NCBI RefSeq assembly: GCF_023746595.1
Contig: NZ_CP080572.1
Span: forward strand, 1,410,530 to 1,474,529
Source of the DNA: Thermococcus argininiproducens
Lineage (GTDB): Archaea > Methanobacteriota_B > Thermococci > Thermococcales > Thermococcaceae
Direction: 5' to 3'
Length of the DNA: 64,000 nt
In this document: piece after piece, positions 25,932-36,109 of the stretch
Layout of the letters: every line of letters begins with the position of its first letter
Numbering within the stretch: position 1 is the stretch's first letter
Program-made: the position numbers and the translations under genes
The notes under the pieces: generated by a model
The model's input: the letters and a program-made list of their open reading frames with translations, nothing else
Told to the model about the DNA's origin: nothing
Databases searched by the model: none

Positions 25932-27140
25932 GTGGGTATTTTGAGAGTCAAACACTTGTTCCCCGGCTTAGAGCAATTTAGAGCATACTTAAACACTGCA
26001 AGTGCAGGAATGCTTCCTTTGACTTCTTTAAAACGTGTCTTAGATTTCCTAAACTATATTATAGACTTTAGAGAAGGTTCAGATTCTGTTGATGTTTTGG
26101 ACGTGAAGTTTCTTAATAAGACACTTGAAGAGGGAGCAAAACTGATGAAGGTTAAGAAGGAAAACATTGGGCTGACAATTCAGACCACTGAAGGCTTGAG
26201 AAGGATTTTAATGGCTCTAACGCCAAAAGAAGAGATGAATATAGTCTCTCTCGATATGGAATTTCCTTCCCTTTCATGTCTTTTGAAGAGCTATTCGGAG
26301 AAACATAAACTTGAACTTAGGGTTGTTAAAAACAAAAACGGTTGGTACTCCATTGAAGAGATTGAAAAATCAATAGATGACAAAACTTTTGCTGTAGTTA
26401 TAAGCTCAATCCAATGGATTTCAGGACAAAGGATTGATCTTAAAGAACTCTCGAAAATAGTTCATGAACATGGAGCATGGCTTATTGTAGATGCTGTCCA
26501 ACACCTTGGAAGCTTAACTCTCTTCCCTAAGAGAGAAAGGGTAGATGCCCTTGTTGCTGGTGGTGAAAAATGGCTTTTAAATCCTGCTGTGGGTTCAGGC
26601 CTCATGTATCTTTCTGATGAAATCCTAGAGGAGCTCTCCCCACTTCCAGGTCTACTGAATATGGAGGCTCCAACAGGTGAGTGGGGGCTCTGGTGGGGTA
26701 TCCCAGAGAAAAATCCATGGGGAGATTTCGTATTAAGGAAAGATGCAAAAAAGATGGATTTTGGAGGCGGACCCCCATATCTTCTAGCGGTTACCTTAGG
26801 GGCATCATTGGAGCTGATAAATAGACTCCAAATTGAAAAAATTGAGAACCATAATAAGAAGCTTATAGCAAGAATTAGAGATGAAATATTAAGCGCTGGA
26901 CTTGAGGTTATTGGAGATCATAATGAACATGAGTGGTCTTCTATAATAACAGTAAAAACTGGACTGGGTTATGAAAAAGAAAAAAAGATCTATCAAAAAC
27001 TCTTAGATGAAGGCATAAAAATAAGCCATAGAGGAGTTCTTGGACATTATGGCTTGCGGATATCCCCTCATTTATACAATGACATGGACGAAGTAGAGAT
27101 ATTCCTTGAACATCTCTTTAAGAACTTAGTTAAGCTTTAA
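25932..27140 (+). CDS. Class V PLP-dependent enzyme (cysteine desulfurase-like fold)
   Basis: The 402-residue protein has class V aminotransferase features: LNTASAGMLP (about 20), a Gln-His pair in VDAVQHLGS (about 190), and the Schiff-base lysine in AGGEKWLLNP (about 215). It lacks an obvious mobile-loop cysteine of NifS/IscS, so it may be an isopenicillin N epimerase- or kynureninase-like enzyme; substrate unknown. A TTG at 25941 with AGGTGG 5 nt upstream is an alternative start. Its end overlaps the convergent TIM-barrel gene by 11 bp. Confidence 0.8.
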   Translation: MGILRVKHLFPGLEQFRAYLNTASAGMLPLTSLKRVLDFLNYIIDFREGSDSVDVLDVKFLNKTLEEGAKLMKVKKENIGLTIQTTEGLRRILMALTPKEEMNIVSLDMEFPSLSCLLKSYSEKHKLELRVVKNKNGWYSIEEIEKSIDDKTFAVVISSIQWISGQRIDLKELSKIVHEHGAWLIVDAVQHLGSLTLFPKRERVDALVAGGEKWLLNPAVGSGLMYLSDEILEELSPLPGLLNMEAPTGEWGLWWGIPEKNPWGDFVLRKDAKKMDFGGGPPYLLAVTLGASLELINRLQIEKIENHNKKLIARIRDEILSAGLEVIGDHNEHEWSSIITVKTGLGYEKEKKIYQKLLDEGIKISHRGVLGHYGLRISPHLYNDMDEVEIFLEHLFKNLVKL

Positions 27141-27975
27141 TTTCCTTGTATTTCTTTTTCATTAGTATGGCATCGCCTTCTATATTTGGGCTCTCGCTTA
27201 TTACAACTCCTTTCACTCTGAATTCTTTGAGTATAGCTAGGAGATCCTCCCATTTCATGTCGCTTTCCTGTAGATTTAGGTGATTTTTTTCACCTTTTTC
27301 AGAGTAGTTTATCCCACTTATATGAATATGCATGTTATCTAAGGCTTCTCGTCCTAGCTCTTGCTCAATTAGGGAGAGCATTTCATTCCATTCTTCTGTG
27401 CTATTATACCTTCCTCTATTTCTAGCATGGCAATGTGCAAAATCTATTGCGGGTAAAACATGTTCCAATTCTTGACTTAAGCGTATGAGCTCTTTTAGGT
27501 CTCCAAATTGAGTGGGTTTTCCGGTGAGTTCTGGTCGAACCCATACCTCCACTCCTTTATCCTGTAAAGTCTTTACGATATCTCTTATTTCAGTTTTTAT
27601 TTTTTCATATACTTTAGCAGGATCTTGTTTGAGATAGTAACCTGCATGGAAAACTACACTCCATCCTCCAGCTTCGTAGAGTCTTTCAGCACTTTGAATT
27701 ATTCTTCTTTTACTCGCTTCTACTTTTGCTCTCTCAGTTGCATTTAAGTTTATGTAATAAGGTGCGTGAGCTGTCAGAAGCACGTCATTTTTTTGAGCAA
27801 CTTTTCCGATCTTTTTTGCCATTTCAGGTTTTAAATTGACTCCTCTAACAAATTCAAGTTCCATAGCATCTAGACCCAGCTTTCTAACTTGTTCTATTCC
27901 AGTAATTGTAGATGGTTTAGGGGTTGAAATGGGTATTCCCGCAGTTCCAAATCTCAATCGCCTGAGCTTTATCAT
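27130..27975 (-). CDS. AP endonuclease family 2 (endonuclease IV-like) TIM-barrel protein
   Basis: The start is ATG 27975 with AGGTGAT upstream. About 281 residues with motifs typical of the Nfo/xylose-isomerase-like barrel: AMELEFV, LTAHAPYYINL (His), VVFHAGYY (His), VRPELTGK (Glu), PAIDFAHCHAR (Asp/His) and MHIHISGINY (His). These would be the metal ligands of endonuclease IV, which incises DNA at abasic sites; a sugar isomerase cannot be excluded. Monocistronic. Confidence 0.82.
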   Translation of the reverse strand: MIKLRRLRFGTAGIPISTPKPSTITGIEQVRKLGLDAMELEFVRGVNLKPEMAKKIGKVAQKNDVLLTAHAPYYINLNATERAKVEASKRRIIQSAERLYEAGGWSVVFHAGYYLKQDPAKVYEKIKTEIRDIVKTLQDKGVEVWVRPELTGKPTQFGDLKELIRLSQELEHVLPAIDFAHCHARNRGRYNSTEEWNEMLSLIEQELGREALDNMHIHISGINYSEKGEKNHLNLQESDMKWEDLLAILKEFRVKGVVISESPNIEGDAILMKKKYKEIKA

Positions 27976-28022
27976 TCTTATCACCTAAAATTAGGTAGCC
28001 CTAAAAATATAAAAACTTTAGG

Positions 28023-29090
28023 CTAAGGATCAACGTCTATTTTATCTCCAACAATACGTTCAAGCTCTGAAATACTCTCTTTTAGTTTCTTCTCTAAGTT
28101 TTGGAGTTCTTCTTTGAGGACTTTTATTTTCTCCTCTCTTTGTTTTATCTTCTGCTTTAGTTCTTCTAACGCCTTCTGTATAGACTCTTCTTTGCTTTTA
28201 AAATGTGCTAGCTTTCTCTCTACATTTGTTAACTCTTCCTTAAGCTCTTTGATAGTTTGGGCTTCTTTAACAATATTTCTCTTGGCCCATTCGGAAGTCT
28301 TTTTGTATTTTTTGTCCAATTTCCCTTCGACTTTTTCTAAGACTTCCAGAAACGCTTGAGGATGTTCCAATGCATAGCCACTGTTTTTTAAGAACTCGTT
28401 AGCATGTTTATCTGGCAATCTCATTCTTTTTATTGGTTTCTGTAATTTAGACAGCTTGGAGCGTGCACTAAGCTCTCTGCTTAGGATCTCCCTCTTAAGT
28501 TTCTCTTCATTTTCTTTTAGAATACTAAACTCGGGCAATTTTTCTAGTTGTTCTTTCTCGACTTCGAGGTTATGTAAACTTTCAATAAACTGTTTTAAGA
28601 GCAATTCCTGCTCATCTATATGCTTCCTGAGGTTTTCAATCTCTTTTAACAGTCTTTTTGTTTCAATCTCTGGGAATTGTAGTGTTTTAAGGGCAGATAG
28701 ATATGCAGTGTATTCGTTGGAGAGATCCTTCAGAAGGGCATTTATTCTATACACATCTTTTTCAAAGACAAGTAGCAAGTGCCTCCCATGAGCAATATGG
28801 AGTCTCGATATTTCAGGCAGTATTTTTTCTATGTCTTTAATGTCTTGTATTTTCTCAAGCATGTTTTGAAGAGCCCTAATATATGTCTCTCTTTCCATTT
28901 TCACGATCTTTGCAAGTCTAGGATCCACGTTCTTGGAGATCTCCTTTTTGTTGAGTTCTTCCAAGTACTTTAAGATCTTTGAGATAATAACTTTTGCATT
29001 TTTTGTATGTTTTTCTGCTATCCTAATTATTTCGTTCTCAGATTTTTCTTTCATTGTTTCGTATTTATGCAGTGCTTCTTTCAGTTTCAA
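28023..29090 (-). CDS. Long coiled-coil protein, unknown function
   Basis: The 355-residue protein is almost entirely helical with heptads throughout: residues about 150-210 and 265-345 (EEKIKVLKEELQNLEKKL) are strong coiled coil. No signal peptide or membrane helix is seen, so it is cytoplasmic. Its start overlaps the DUF373 gene by 26 bp, so it is translated from the same mRNA, and a partnership with that membrane protein is plausible. No enzymatic motif. Confidence 0.78.
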   Translation of the reverse strand: MKLKEALHKYETMKEKSENEIIRIAEKHTKNAKVIISKILKYLEELNKKEISKNVDPRLAKIVKMERETYIRALQNMLEKIQDIKDIEKILPEISRLHIAHGRHLLLVFEKDVYRINALLKDLSNEYTAYLSALKTLQFPEIETKRLLKEIENLRKHIDEQELLLKQFIESLHNLEVEKEQLEKLPEFSILKENEEKLKREILSRELSARSKLSKLQKPIKRMRLPDKHANEFLKNSGYALEHPQAFLEVLEKVEGKLDKKYKKTSEWAKRNIVKEAQTIKELKEELTNVERKLAHFKSKEESIQKALEELKQKIKQREEKIKVLKEELQNLEKKLKESISELERIVGDKIDVDP

Positions 29091-30189
29091 CTCTTTCCCA
29101 TCCTCTTAATTTGTCTCTCAAATACATTCCCACCAATGTTGCAAGTGCTATATCACCTAAGGCTATTATACCTCTCTTAAGGAACTCCATTGAGTAGAAA
29201 GAGAGAATTGAAAGTGCATAAAGAGTGGTGACATCTATCGTGACCCAAAGAGCTGGAAGGAGGAGAAGTCCACTTATGTAGTACCAGATGTGATGATCTC
29301 TTCTTAGATATGCGTGGACTACTTTGCCAATCATCAAAACAGCTAAAGCGACAACAAATGATGTGTTTATTGCATTTAGAAATATAACTATCCCTAACAG
29401 CTCTGTTCCAGGATATCTACCTGTAAGTTGAAGAGCTATGCTTTCTAGGTTTAAATAAGCACTTACGGCACCTGCAAATAGTACAAATACTGCAGCTATT
29501 GCAGAGACGAATTGTATGAACCCTCTAGTGAGCAAGTGCCCCACGGTCTCTTTTAATCTAAAGGCTCTTGCAAAGAAATAACCGCCTATAAGGAATAGAA
29601 TAATACCTGTAACGGTTGAGGAGATTATAGTAACACTTTCTTGATATTTAATAGATAATAACCGTGCGATGCCATAAATAAGAAGTATCATTCCTGGCAA
29701 TCCGAAAAATATTTTTGCGGCCTCGGGATCGCTAAAAATTTCTTTCAAGTAACGATAAAGGATGTAATAAGTAGTTTCAATACTCTCACTCTGTTTAACA
29801 ACAACTCTTCGAGTACTTATGATAGGGAGCCTAGAAGTTATCAATGGAAAAATCTGCTCATCCTCAGCCCCATCTGTGACAGGAATTACTCCATGTGCAG
29901 GAAATACCTCCAGAACCTCTGCCAGTTGCCTATTTAGTTCAATATCACTCTTAATACCAACTTCTGAATGTCCAGTTATAAGAGCAATTTCAACCTCATC
30001 AAATTCGCCACGTTCTTTAAGTTCTTCATACAATTTGATCGCTGCGTAAAGAACATTGGCATCGCTGTCTTCAGGATCTGCAAGACTTAGTTTTAAAGCA
30101 GCATCTATACATGCCTCTTTCCCGATAACAGGCCCTTTAACCCCAGCTTTTTCACCAAAGTCATTATCTCTATCAATGGCAAGTATCAA
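29065..30189 (-). CDS. DUF373 family membrane protein
   Basis: The 374-residue protein matches the archaeal DUF373 family: a soluble N-terminal part (ILAIDRDNDFGEKAG, ALITGHSEVG, VIPVTDGAEDE; about 1-140) and a C-terminal part with about six membrane helices (about 160-350). Function unknown. The start is TTG at 30189 overlapping the stop of the upstream thiamine-binding-family gene (TTGA), so translation is coupled. It overlaps the coiled-coil gene downstream. Confidence 0.85.
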   Translation of the reverse strand: MILAIDRDNDFGEKAGVKGPVIGKEACIDAALKLSLADPEDSDANVLYAAIKLYEELKERGEFDEVEIALITGHSEVGIKSDIELNRQLAEVLEVFPAHGVIPVTDGAEDEQIFPLITSRLPIISTRRVVVKQSESIETTYYILYRYLKEIFSDPEAAKIFFGLPGMILLIYGIARLLSIKYQESVTIISSTVTGIILFLIGGYFFARAFRLKETVGHLLTRGFIQFVSAIAAVFVLFAGAVSAYLNLESIALQLTGRYPGTELLGIVIFLNAINTSFVVALAVLMIGKVVHAYLRRDHHIWYYISGLLLLPALWVTIDVTTLYALSILSFYSMEFLKRGIIALGDIALATLVGMYLRDKLRGWERVETERSTA

Positions 30190-30506
30190 TACTCTAATTT
30201 TTGTTCCCCCCGGAGTTTTTCAAAAACTGATTTAACTTTATCCTCCATCACTCTTTCTTTGTCCCTCCTATCGTCAATTCTGATTGTAGTAGCGACTCGG
30301 TCAGTCCCGAGTTTAAACATCATTTCATGAGCCTCTTCTATTACCTTCAATCCGTCTCTCAGGGAGGATACTTCAATGATTGTCCCCATAGGGGTCAATT
30401 GATATTTTACTTTTTTCTCCTCTAAAAGCTTTACTACTTGAGCTACATACTTACTCAGACTTTTCTCACCAAGTGGAATAATTACAAACTCGATTATAAT
30501 ACTCAT
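30186..30506 (-). CDS. MTH1187-type thiamine-binding-family protein (DUF77)
   Basis: Start is the ATG at 30506 with AGGTG upstream (106 residues); the upstream in-frame GTG is part of that site. The small ferredoxin-like domain with FVIIPLGEKSLSKYV, TPMGTIIE and TDRVATTIRIDDRRD matches the YkoF/MTH1187 family that binds thiamine or related molecules. It is first in a three-gene operon with DUF373 and the coiled-coil protein. Confidence 0.88.
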   Translation of the reverse strand: MSIIIEFVIIPLGEKSLSKYVAQVVKLLEEKKVKYQLTPMGTIIEVSSLRDGLKVIEEAHEMMFKLGTDRVATTIRIDDRRDKERVMEDKVKSVFEKLRGEQKLEY

Positions 30507-30602
30507 ATTCGACACCTGGCTAAATTATGCTCGACAATTTTTTAAGCTTAACGGTGGAAAAACCTTATTTGTTGTTAGATGAAACTATTCTTGGTGAGAT
30601 TT

Positions 30603-31220
30603 ATGTATAAGATAAAAGACGAGTGGGGATTATTCTTAATAAAACTAGCTAGAAAGGCAATAGAAGAATATTTAAAGAGCGGTAAAGAGCTTGAACCTCC
30701 TCAAGACACTCCATCGGATCTTTGGGAGAAAATGGGAGTATTCGTTACATTAAACCGATATAACGTGCCCCCTCAACAAGCACTAAGGGGATGTATAGGA
30801 TTTCCTTATCCGATTTATCCATTAGTTATAGCCACAATAAAAGCGGCAATCTATGCTGCTGTAGATGATCCACGTTTTCCTCCAGTTAGTATTGAAGAAC
30901 TGGACAAAATTACGATTGAGGTCAGTGTTCTAACCCCTCCCGAACCTGTGGAAGGCCCTCCCCACGAGAGGCCCAATAAGATAAAAGTTGGAAGAGATGG
31001 ACTAATAGTTAAAAAGGGAATTTATAGTGGGCTCCTCCTACCACAAGTTCCCATCGAGTGGAACTGGGATGAAGAAGAGTTTTTAAGTGAGACATGTTGG
31101 AAAGCGGGTCTTCCGCCGGATTGTTGGATGGAAGAAAGCACTGAGGTTTACCGCTTCACAGCTGAAATTTTTGAAGAAGAATCTCCAAACGGTCCAGTCA
31201 GGAGAAAACCACTCTGTTAA
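30603..31220 (+). CDS. AMMECR1-domain protein (TIGR00296)
   Basis: I place the start at ATG 30603 (205 residues): GGTGAG lies 6 nt upstream and family members begin MYKIKDEWG. The domain core LRGCIGFPYP (about 62-71), the absolutely conserved AMMECR1 motif, and the C-terminal GLLLPQVPIEW...ETCWKAGLPPDCW are present. Families of this type occur in all domains. Function is unknown; a redox or radical chemistry role with MEMO/radical SAM partners is suggested for relatives. Here it is alone. Confidence 0.9.
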   Translation: MYKIKDEWGLFLIKLARKAIEEYLKSGKELEPPQDTPSDLWEKMGVFVTLNRYNVPPQQALRGCIGFPYPIYPLVIATIKAAIYAAVDDPRFPPVSIEELDKITIEVSVLTPPEPVEGPPHERPNKIKVGRDGLIVKKGIYSGLLLPQVPIEWNWDEEEFLSETCWKAGLPPDCWMEESTEVYRFTAEIFEEESPNGPVRRKPLC

Positions 31221-31335
31221 ACCTTCCATTCTTCTTTTCATTCGTTTTCTTACTTAAAACATAATGGTAATGGCCAATTACATATATACTATTTTGTCCA
31301 AATTAACATATAAATAGACGTGAGGAGGCTTTTAT

Positions 31336-32346
31336 ATGAAGAAAATATTGGGACTCTTGGTTGTTTTCATATTCATTCTGAGTAGTTTTAGTTTTTCTGC
31401 AGCCCAGAGTTTTAGTGGAAAAAAGGTTTTGATATTGAAAAATGTAAATGCATGGAATTCCAATGCAAACGAAATGGTACTAACCCAAATGGGGATTTCC
31501 TATGACGTTATGACGGCTTCACAGTTGAACTCTCTAAGTCTTTCTGACTTAATAAATACTTATGACATGATCCTAATAGTAAGTGACCAGGATCAGACGT
31601 TTTATAACGATCTAGGCCCACAAATGTCAAAACTGGAAGACTTTGCAAGGGCTGGTGGAGCGCTCGAAATTCATGCTGCCAATTGGGGATGGCATGGTGG
31701 TGTTTGGACTACTCCCTTGCCTGGAGGCGTTGAAATACTTCAAAGCTATTCGTATTATGACTATTTAGTGAAAAATGGAACCTGGCTTTATAGCACATAT
31801 GCAAGTCACGGATACCTAACTAATGTACCAACAGGTGCAAATGTAATAACCGTCCAAGGAAATGGAGCCACACCCAACTACAACAGACCCAGCACAATAT
31901 CGTATCCATTGGGCAACGGCCAGGTTATGGTCACTGGCCTCACAATAGAATACAGTGTGAAGTACAGTGGAGCGGTCTGGGTAGACTTTTTAAAGTGGAT
32001 GATAAAGACTAATTTAGGCTACAAACCCACACCAGTTCCAGTTTCACCAGGCAGAATAGGACCATCACAGTACTTCCTTTTGAACTACATCTACAATACG
32101 AGGTATCATAGAGAGCTTGCAAGATTTAACGAACTCTATAACAGCCCAGAAGCGGGTGAACTGAGCAACGAAACGTTGGAGGGGGCACTACACTATAAAA
32201 CTCTAGCTGAAGAGTTTTACGAAAAAGCAGGCGAATATGGGCCAATAGCGACCAATCTAAATAGTTTTAGAGTCTTTATATCATTGAGACAAGCATATTT
32301 TGCCATTAGCGATGCTGTAGATACCCTCGAAGATGCTTTGGAGTGA
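31336..32346 (+). CDS. Secreted protein with glutamine-amidotransferase-like fold, unknown
   Basis: The 336-residue product has a signal peptide (about 1-23, cleavage near SAAQ). The N-terminal domain (about 28-235) reads KVLILKNVNAW, DMILIVSDQ, LEDFARAGGALEIHAANWGWHGGVW and YPLGNGQVMVTGL, resembling class I amidotransferase-like folds (ThuA/DUF4350), but the Cys-His pair is not evident. A helical C-terminal part (about 250-336) resembles tandem-helix surface proteins. TATA box at about 31302-31312 and GAGGAGG precede it; a U-run follows. Confidence 0.75.
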   Translation: MKKILGLLVVFIFILSSFSFSAAQSFSGKKVLILKNVNAWNSNANEMVLTQMGISYDVMTASQLNSLSLSDLINTYDMILIVSDQDQTFYNDLGPQMSKLEDFARAGGALEIHAANWGWHGGVWTTPLPGGVEILQSYSYYDYLVKNGTWLYSTYASHGYLTNVPTGANVITVQGNGATPNYNRPSTISYPLGNGQVMVTGLTIEYSVKYSGAVWVDFLKWMIKTNLGYKPTPVPVSPGRIGPSQYFLLNYIYNTRYHRELARFNELYNSPEAGELSNETLEGALHYKTLAEEFYEKAGEYGPIATNLNSFRVFISLRQAYFAISDAVDTLEDALE

Positions 32347-32349
32347 CAT

Positions 32350-33705
32350 CTACTCTTTTTTTAATTTTGCGATGAAAAAGCTGTTGCAATCGTGTAAATG
32401 GGTAAAGCTTCTGAAAACCATCTCTCCGATTTCAGTAAATCCCCTTTCCCCCCAGTTAAATGGATAAGCAACTAGGTTAAACCCTACTTTTTCTATTGCA
32501 TACTTTATGTTCTCTTCATTTTCATCTATTCTTATTGAACAGGTAGAATATGTCATTTCTCCTTCTTTTTTCAGATTTTTAAATGCATTTCTAATCATAG
32601 CCTTTTGCACTTGGATCACTTTCTTTATCTTTTCCTCATTAAAACGCCATTTTACTTCTGGAAACTGCCGGTAGGTTCCAGAAGAGGAGCATGGTGCATC
32701 AAGAATTATTTTATCGAATTTTCTCATATCTTTGAACGTCATGCCATCAGCATGCACGAGTTTGACATTTTTTACACCCAGAATTTTCATTTTTGTTTCC
32801 ATTTTTCTAAGTCTCTCAAGAGAATAATCTACAGCGATTATTTCTCCTGTATTCTCCATTAAGTGTGCAACATGGAATGTTTTACTCCCAGGAGCTGCTG
32901 CTAGATCGAGAATTTTTTCCCCTTTTTCTGGAGCAAGGACATGAGCTACATATGCACTTGCTAAGTCTTGTATTACAAAATAACCCTTTTTATACCATTC
33001 AAGGCGTGTTATTGGAGTCTCGTAATCCAGAACTTTTAATACATCACTAACTGGAGTTCGTGCTGCTCGGACGTCATGTTCCTCTAAGTATTCACTAAGA
33101 GAGTCTACATCACTCTTCAGCGGATTCACTCGGATATAATACCTTTGGGATTTATTATTGCTTAATAAGAGCCTTATGGCATTTTCATATCCAAGAAGAT
33201 CTATTACATATTCGACGTACCAGCGGGGGTGGGAGAACTTAACACTAAGATATTCTGTCTTATCTCTCTCTTTAAGACTCTTAAGTGCATTCTCAACATT
33301 AAATCCCTCAATCTCCCTTAAAATCGCATTAATGAATTTTGCCCTATTTAGGTCATATCTTTCCTTTACAACTCTCACTACAGAGTCTGTTGCTATGGCA
33401 GGGTTTATTTTCTTGAACTTCATTTCAAATATTCCAATTCGGAGGAGATTGGCAAGATATGGCTCAAGCTCTTCGATTTTGGTGCCTTTGAGAACAGAAT
33501 TTCCAATAAAATCAATTTTCTTTTTCCATTTCTCAATTTCAAAAACATATGCATGTGCTAATCCTCTCACTCTTTCTTTATCTTTCCCACTAACCCTCTT
33601 AAATACTCTCTCTAATGCGTTTTTAGAGGAGTACTCCCGTTCATCTACAATGGTAAGTATGTCAGCAATTAGCTCATGAAGGGCTATTTTGTAAAACAAT
33701 TCCAT
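32350..33705 (-). CDS. RsmB/NOP2-family RNA m5C methyltransferase with NusB-like domain
   Basis: The 451-residue protein has an N-terminal NusB-like helical domain (about 1-140) and a Rossmann methyltransferase domain: SAM motif LDLAAAPGSKTFH (about 268-280), DAPCSSSGTYR (motif IV, Cys) and MTYSTCSIRIDENEE (motif VI, catalytic Cys). It should methylate cytosine C5 in rRNA or tRNA; the target base cannot be read. Monocistronic, divergent from polB, sharing an 80-bp promoter region. Confidence 0.9.
   Translation of the reverse strand: MELFYKIALHELIADILTIVDEREYSSKNALERVFKRVSGKDKERVRGLAHAYVFEIEKWKKKIDFIGNSVLKGTKIEELEPYLANLLRIGIFEMKFKKINPAIATDSVVRVVKERYDLNRAKFINAILREIEGFNVENALKSLKERDKTEYLSVKFSHPRWYVEYVIDLLGYENAIRLLLSNNKSQRYYIRVNPLKSDVDSLSEYLEEHDVRAARTPVSDVLKVLDYETPITRLEWYKKGYFVIQDLASAYVAHVLAPEKGEKILDLAAAPGSKTFHVAHLMENTGEIIAVDYSLERLRKMETKMKILGVKNVKLVHADGMTFKDMRKFDKIILDAPCSSSGTYRQFPEVKWRFNEEKIKKVIQVQKAMIRNAFKNLKKEGEMTYSTCSIRIDENEENIKYAIEKVGFNLVAYPFNWGERGFTEIGEMVFRSFTHLHDCNSFFIAKLKKE
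32352..32361 (+). terminator. U-tract terminator after the secreted-protein gene
   Basis: CTTTTTTTAA directly after the stop at 32346, consistent with archaeal U-tract termination. Confidence 0.4.
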
Positions 33706-33784
33706 GGTCTTGGATTTGATAACAGGTTTAAAAATTTGGCGGAACTTTTATTTAATTTGAGTTCAAGTTTATATTGGTGGTTTT

Positions 33785-36109
33785 ATGATACTCGCTGCTG
33801 ATTACATAACAAAGGATGGTAAGCCAATAGTTAGAATTTTTAAAAAAGAAAATGGAGAGTTTAAGATAGAACTAGATCCTCACTTTCGGCCTTATATTTA
33901 TGCTCTTCTCCGTGATGATTCTGCAATTGAAGAGATTATGCAGATAAAAGGAGAGAGACATGGGAAAACCGTGAGAATAGTGGATGCAATAAAAGTTAAG
34001 AAAAAGTTTTTAAGAAGGCCTGTAGAAGTCTGGAAACTTATATTTGAACACCCACAAGATGTTCCAGCCATGAGAGGCAAGATACGCAGTCACCCGGCTG
34101 TTGTGGATATTTATGAGTATGATATACCATTTGCAAAGCGATATCTGATAGACAAAGGTTTAGTCCCAATGGAAGGAGAGGAAGATCTCAAACTCCTAGC
34201 CTTTGACATAGAAACCTTTTACCATGAGGGGGATGAATTTGGTAAAGGAGAAATAATCATGATCAGCTATGCAGACGACGAGGAAGCAGGAGTCATTACT
34301 TGGAAAAGAATTAATCTACCATATGTTCACGTAGTTTCTAATGAAAGAGAAATGATAAAGCGTTTTGTACAAATAATTAAAGAAAAAGATCCAGATGTAA
34401 TTATAACTTATAATGGGGATAATTTTGATCTGCCATATCTCATAAAGAGAGCGGAAAAACTTGGAGTTCGTCTGCTTTTGGGTAGAGACAAAGAGCATCC
34501 TGAACCTAAAATCCAGCGAATGGGAGATAGTTTTGCAGTAGAAATTAAAGGTAGGATACATTTTGACCTTTTCCCAGTTGTACGAAGGACAGTAAATCTT
34601 CCCACTTATACCTTGGAAGCAGTATATGAAACGGTATTAGGAAAACAGAAAACTAAACTTGGAGCAGAAGAAATAGCCGCTATATGGGAAACAGAAGAAG
34701 GCATGAAAAAGCTTGCCCAATACTCAATGGAAGATGCAAAAGCAACTTATGAGCTGGGACGGGAATTTTTCCCCATGGAAGCAGAGTTGGCAAAGGTTAT
34801 TGGTCAAAGTGTCTGGGATGTCTCAAGATCGAGCACTGGAAATCTTGTAGAATGGTATATGCTAAGAGTAGCCTATGAAAGAAATGAATTAGCTCCAAAT
34901 AAACCAAGTGACGAAGAATACAAAAGACGTTTAAGAACCACATATATTGGGGGATACGTTAAGGAACCTGAGAGGGGTTTATGGGGAAATATCGTTTATT
35001 TAGACTTTAGAAGCTTATACCCCTCAATAATAGTGACTCACAACGTCTCTCCTGATACATTAGAAAGAGAAGGATGCCAAGATTATGAAGTTGCCCCAAT
35101 AGTAGGGTATAGATTCTGCAAAGATTTCTCTGGATTTATTCCATCAATATTGGAGAACCTAATAGAAACAAGACAAGAGGTTAAAAAGAGGATGAAATCC
35201 ACAACTGATCCAGTTGAGAGAAAAATGCTTGATTATCGGCAGAGAGCTTTGAAAATCCTGGCAAACAGTTATTATGGTTACCAAGGATATCCAAAAGCAA
35301 GATGGTACTCAAAAGAGTGTGCAGAGAGTGTTACAGCATGGGGAAGACACTATATAGAGATGAGCATAAGAGAAATAGAGGAAAAATTTGGCTTTAAAGT
35401 CTTATATGCTGACACAGATGGATTTTATGCCACAATACCAGGTGAAAAACCTGACAACATTAAAAAGAAGGCCAAGGAATTTTTGGATTATATAAATTCA
35501 AAGCTTCCTGGTTTACTTGAACTTGAATACGAGGGTTTCTATTTGAGGGGATTCTTTGTGACAAAGAAACGCTATGCAGTTATTGACGAAGATGGTAGAA
35601 TAACTACAAGAGGTCTCGAAGTTGTGAGAAGAGATTGGAGTGAAATAGCCAAGGAAACTCAAGCCAAAGTATTAGAAGCAATACTCAGGGAAGGAAGTGT
35701 AGAAAAAGCTGTGGAAATAGTAAAAAGTGTTGTAGAGAGAATAGCTAAATATAAAGTGCCTCTTGAGAAGCTTGTCATTCACGAACAGATTACAAGAGAG
35801 TTAAAAGACTATAAGGCAATTGGTCCACACGTGGCAATAGCAAAAAGGCTCGCAGCGAAGGGTATAAAAGTGAAACCCGGTACAATAATAAGTTACATTG
35901 TTCTTAAGGGAGGAGGAAAGATAAGTGATAGAGTAGTCTTGCTTACGGAATACGACCCGAGAAAGCACAAATATGACCCTGACTATTATATAGATAACCA
36001 AGTCCTTCCAGCAGTTTTAAGGATACTTGAAGCGTTTGGCTATAAAAAAGAGGATCTAAGATATCAAAGATCAAAGCAAACCGGCCTAGAAGCGTGGCTT
36101 AGAAGATGA
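33785..36109 (+). CDS. polB: Family B DNA polymerase (replicative/repair)
   Basis: A 774-residue archaeal PolB. It has the N-terminal uracil-recognition domain (about 1-130), 3'-5' exonuclease motif [11 protein letters not shown] (D141, E143), further exo motifs NGDNFDLPY and [13 protein letters not shown], and polymerase motifs [25 protein letters not shown] and C YADTDGFY. Length equals that of mature Vent/Pfu-type enzymes. The motif A, B and C sites, where T. litoralis PolB carries inteins, are uninterrupted. SD GGTGG precedes the ATG. Its last 24 bp overlap the convergent kinase gene. Confidence 0.98.
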   Translation: MILAADYITKDGKPIVRIFKKENGEFKIELDPHFRPYIYALLRDDSAIEEIMQIKGERHGKTVRIVDAIKVKKKFLRRPVEVWKLIFEHPQDVPAMRGKIRSHPAVVDIYEYDIPFAKRYLIDKGLVPMEGEEDLKLLAFDIETFYHEGDEFGKGEIIMISYADDEEAGVITWKRINLPYVHVVSNEREMIKRFVQIIKEKDPDVIITYNGDNFDLPYLIKRAEKLGVRLLLGRDKEHPEPKIQRMGDSFAVEIKGRIHFDLFPVVRRTVNLPTYTLEAVYETVLGKQKTKLGAEEIAAIWETEEGMKKLAQYSMEDAKATYELGREFFPMEAELAKVIGQSVWDVSRSSTGNLVEWYMLRVAYERNELAPNKPSDEEYKRRLRTTYIGGYVKEPERGLWGNIVYLDFRSLYPSIIVTHNVSPDTLEREGCQDYEVAPIVGYRFCKDFSGFIPSILENLIETRQEVKKRMKSTTDPVERKMLDYRQRALKILANSYYGYQGYPKARWYSKECAESVTAWGRHYIEMSIREIEEKFGFKVLYADTDGFYATIPGEKPDNIKKKAKEFLDYINSKLPGLLELEYEGFYLRGFFVTKKRYAVIDEDGRITTRGLEVVRRDWSEIAKETQAKVLEAILREGSVEKAVEIVKSVVERIAKYKVPLEKLVIHEQITRELKDYKAIGPHVAIAKRLAAKGIKVKPGTIISYIVLKGGGKISDRVVLLTEYDPRKHKYDPDYYIDNQVLPAVLRILEAFGYKKEDLRYQRSKQTGLEAWLRR

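Noticed and set aside
25932-27140. Cysteine desulfurase (NifS/IscS) identity for the class V enzyme
   Set aside because: No catalytic cysteine loop was seen and no Fe-S assembly genes are adjacent, so only the family is called.
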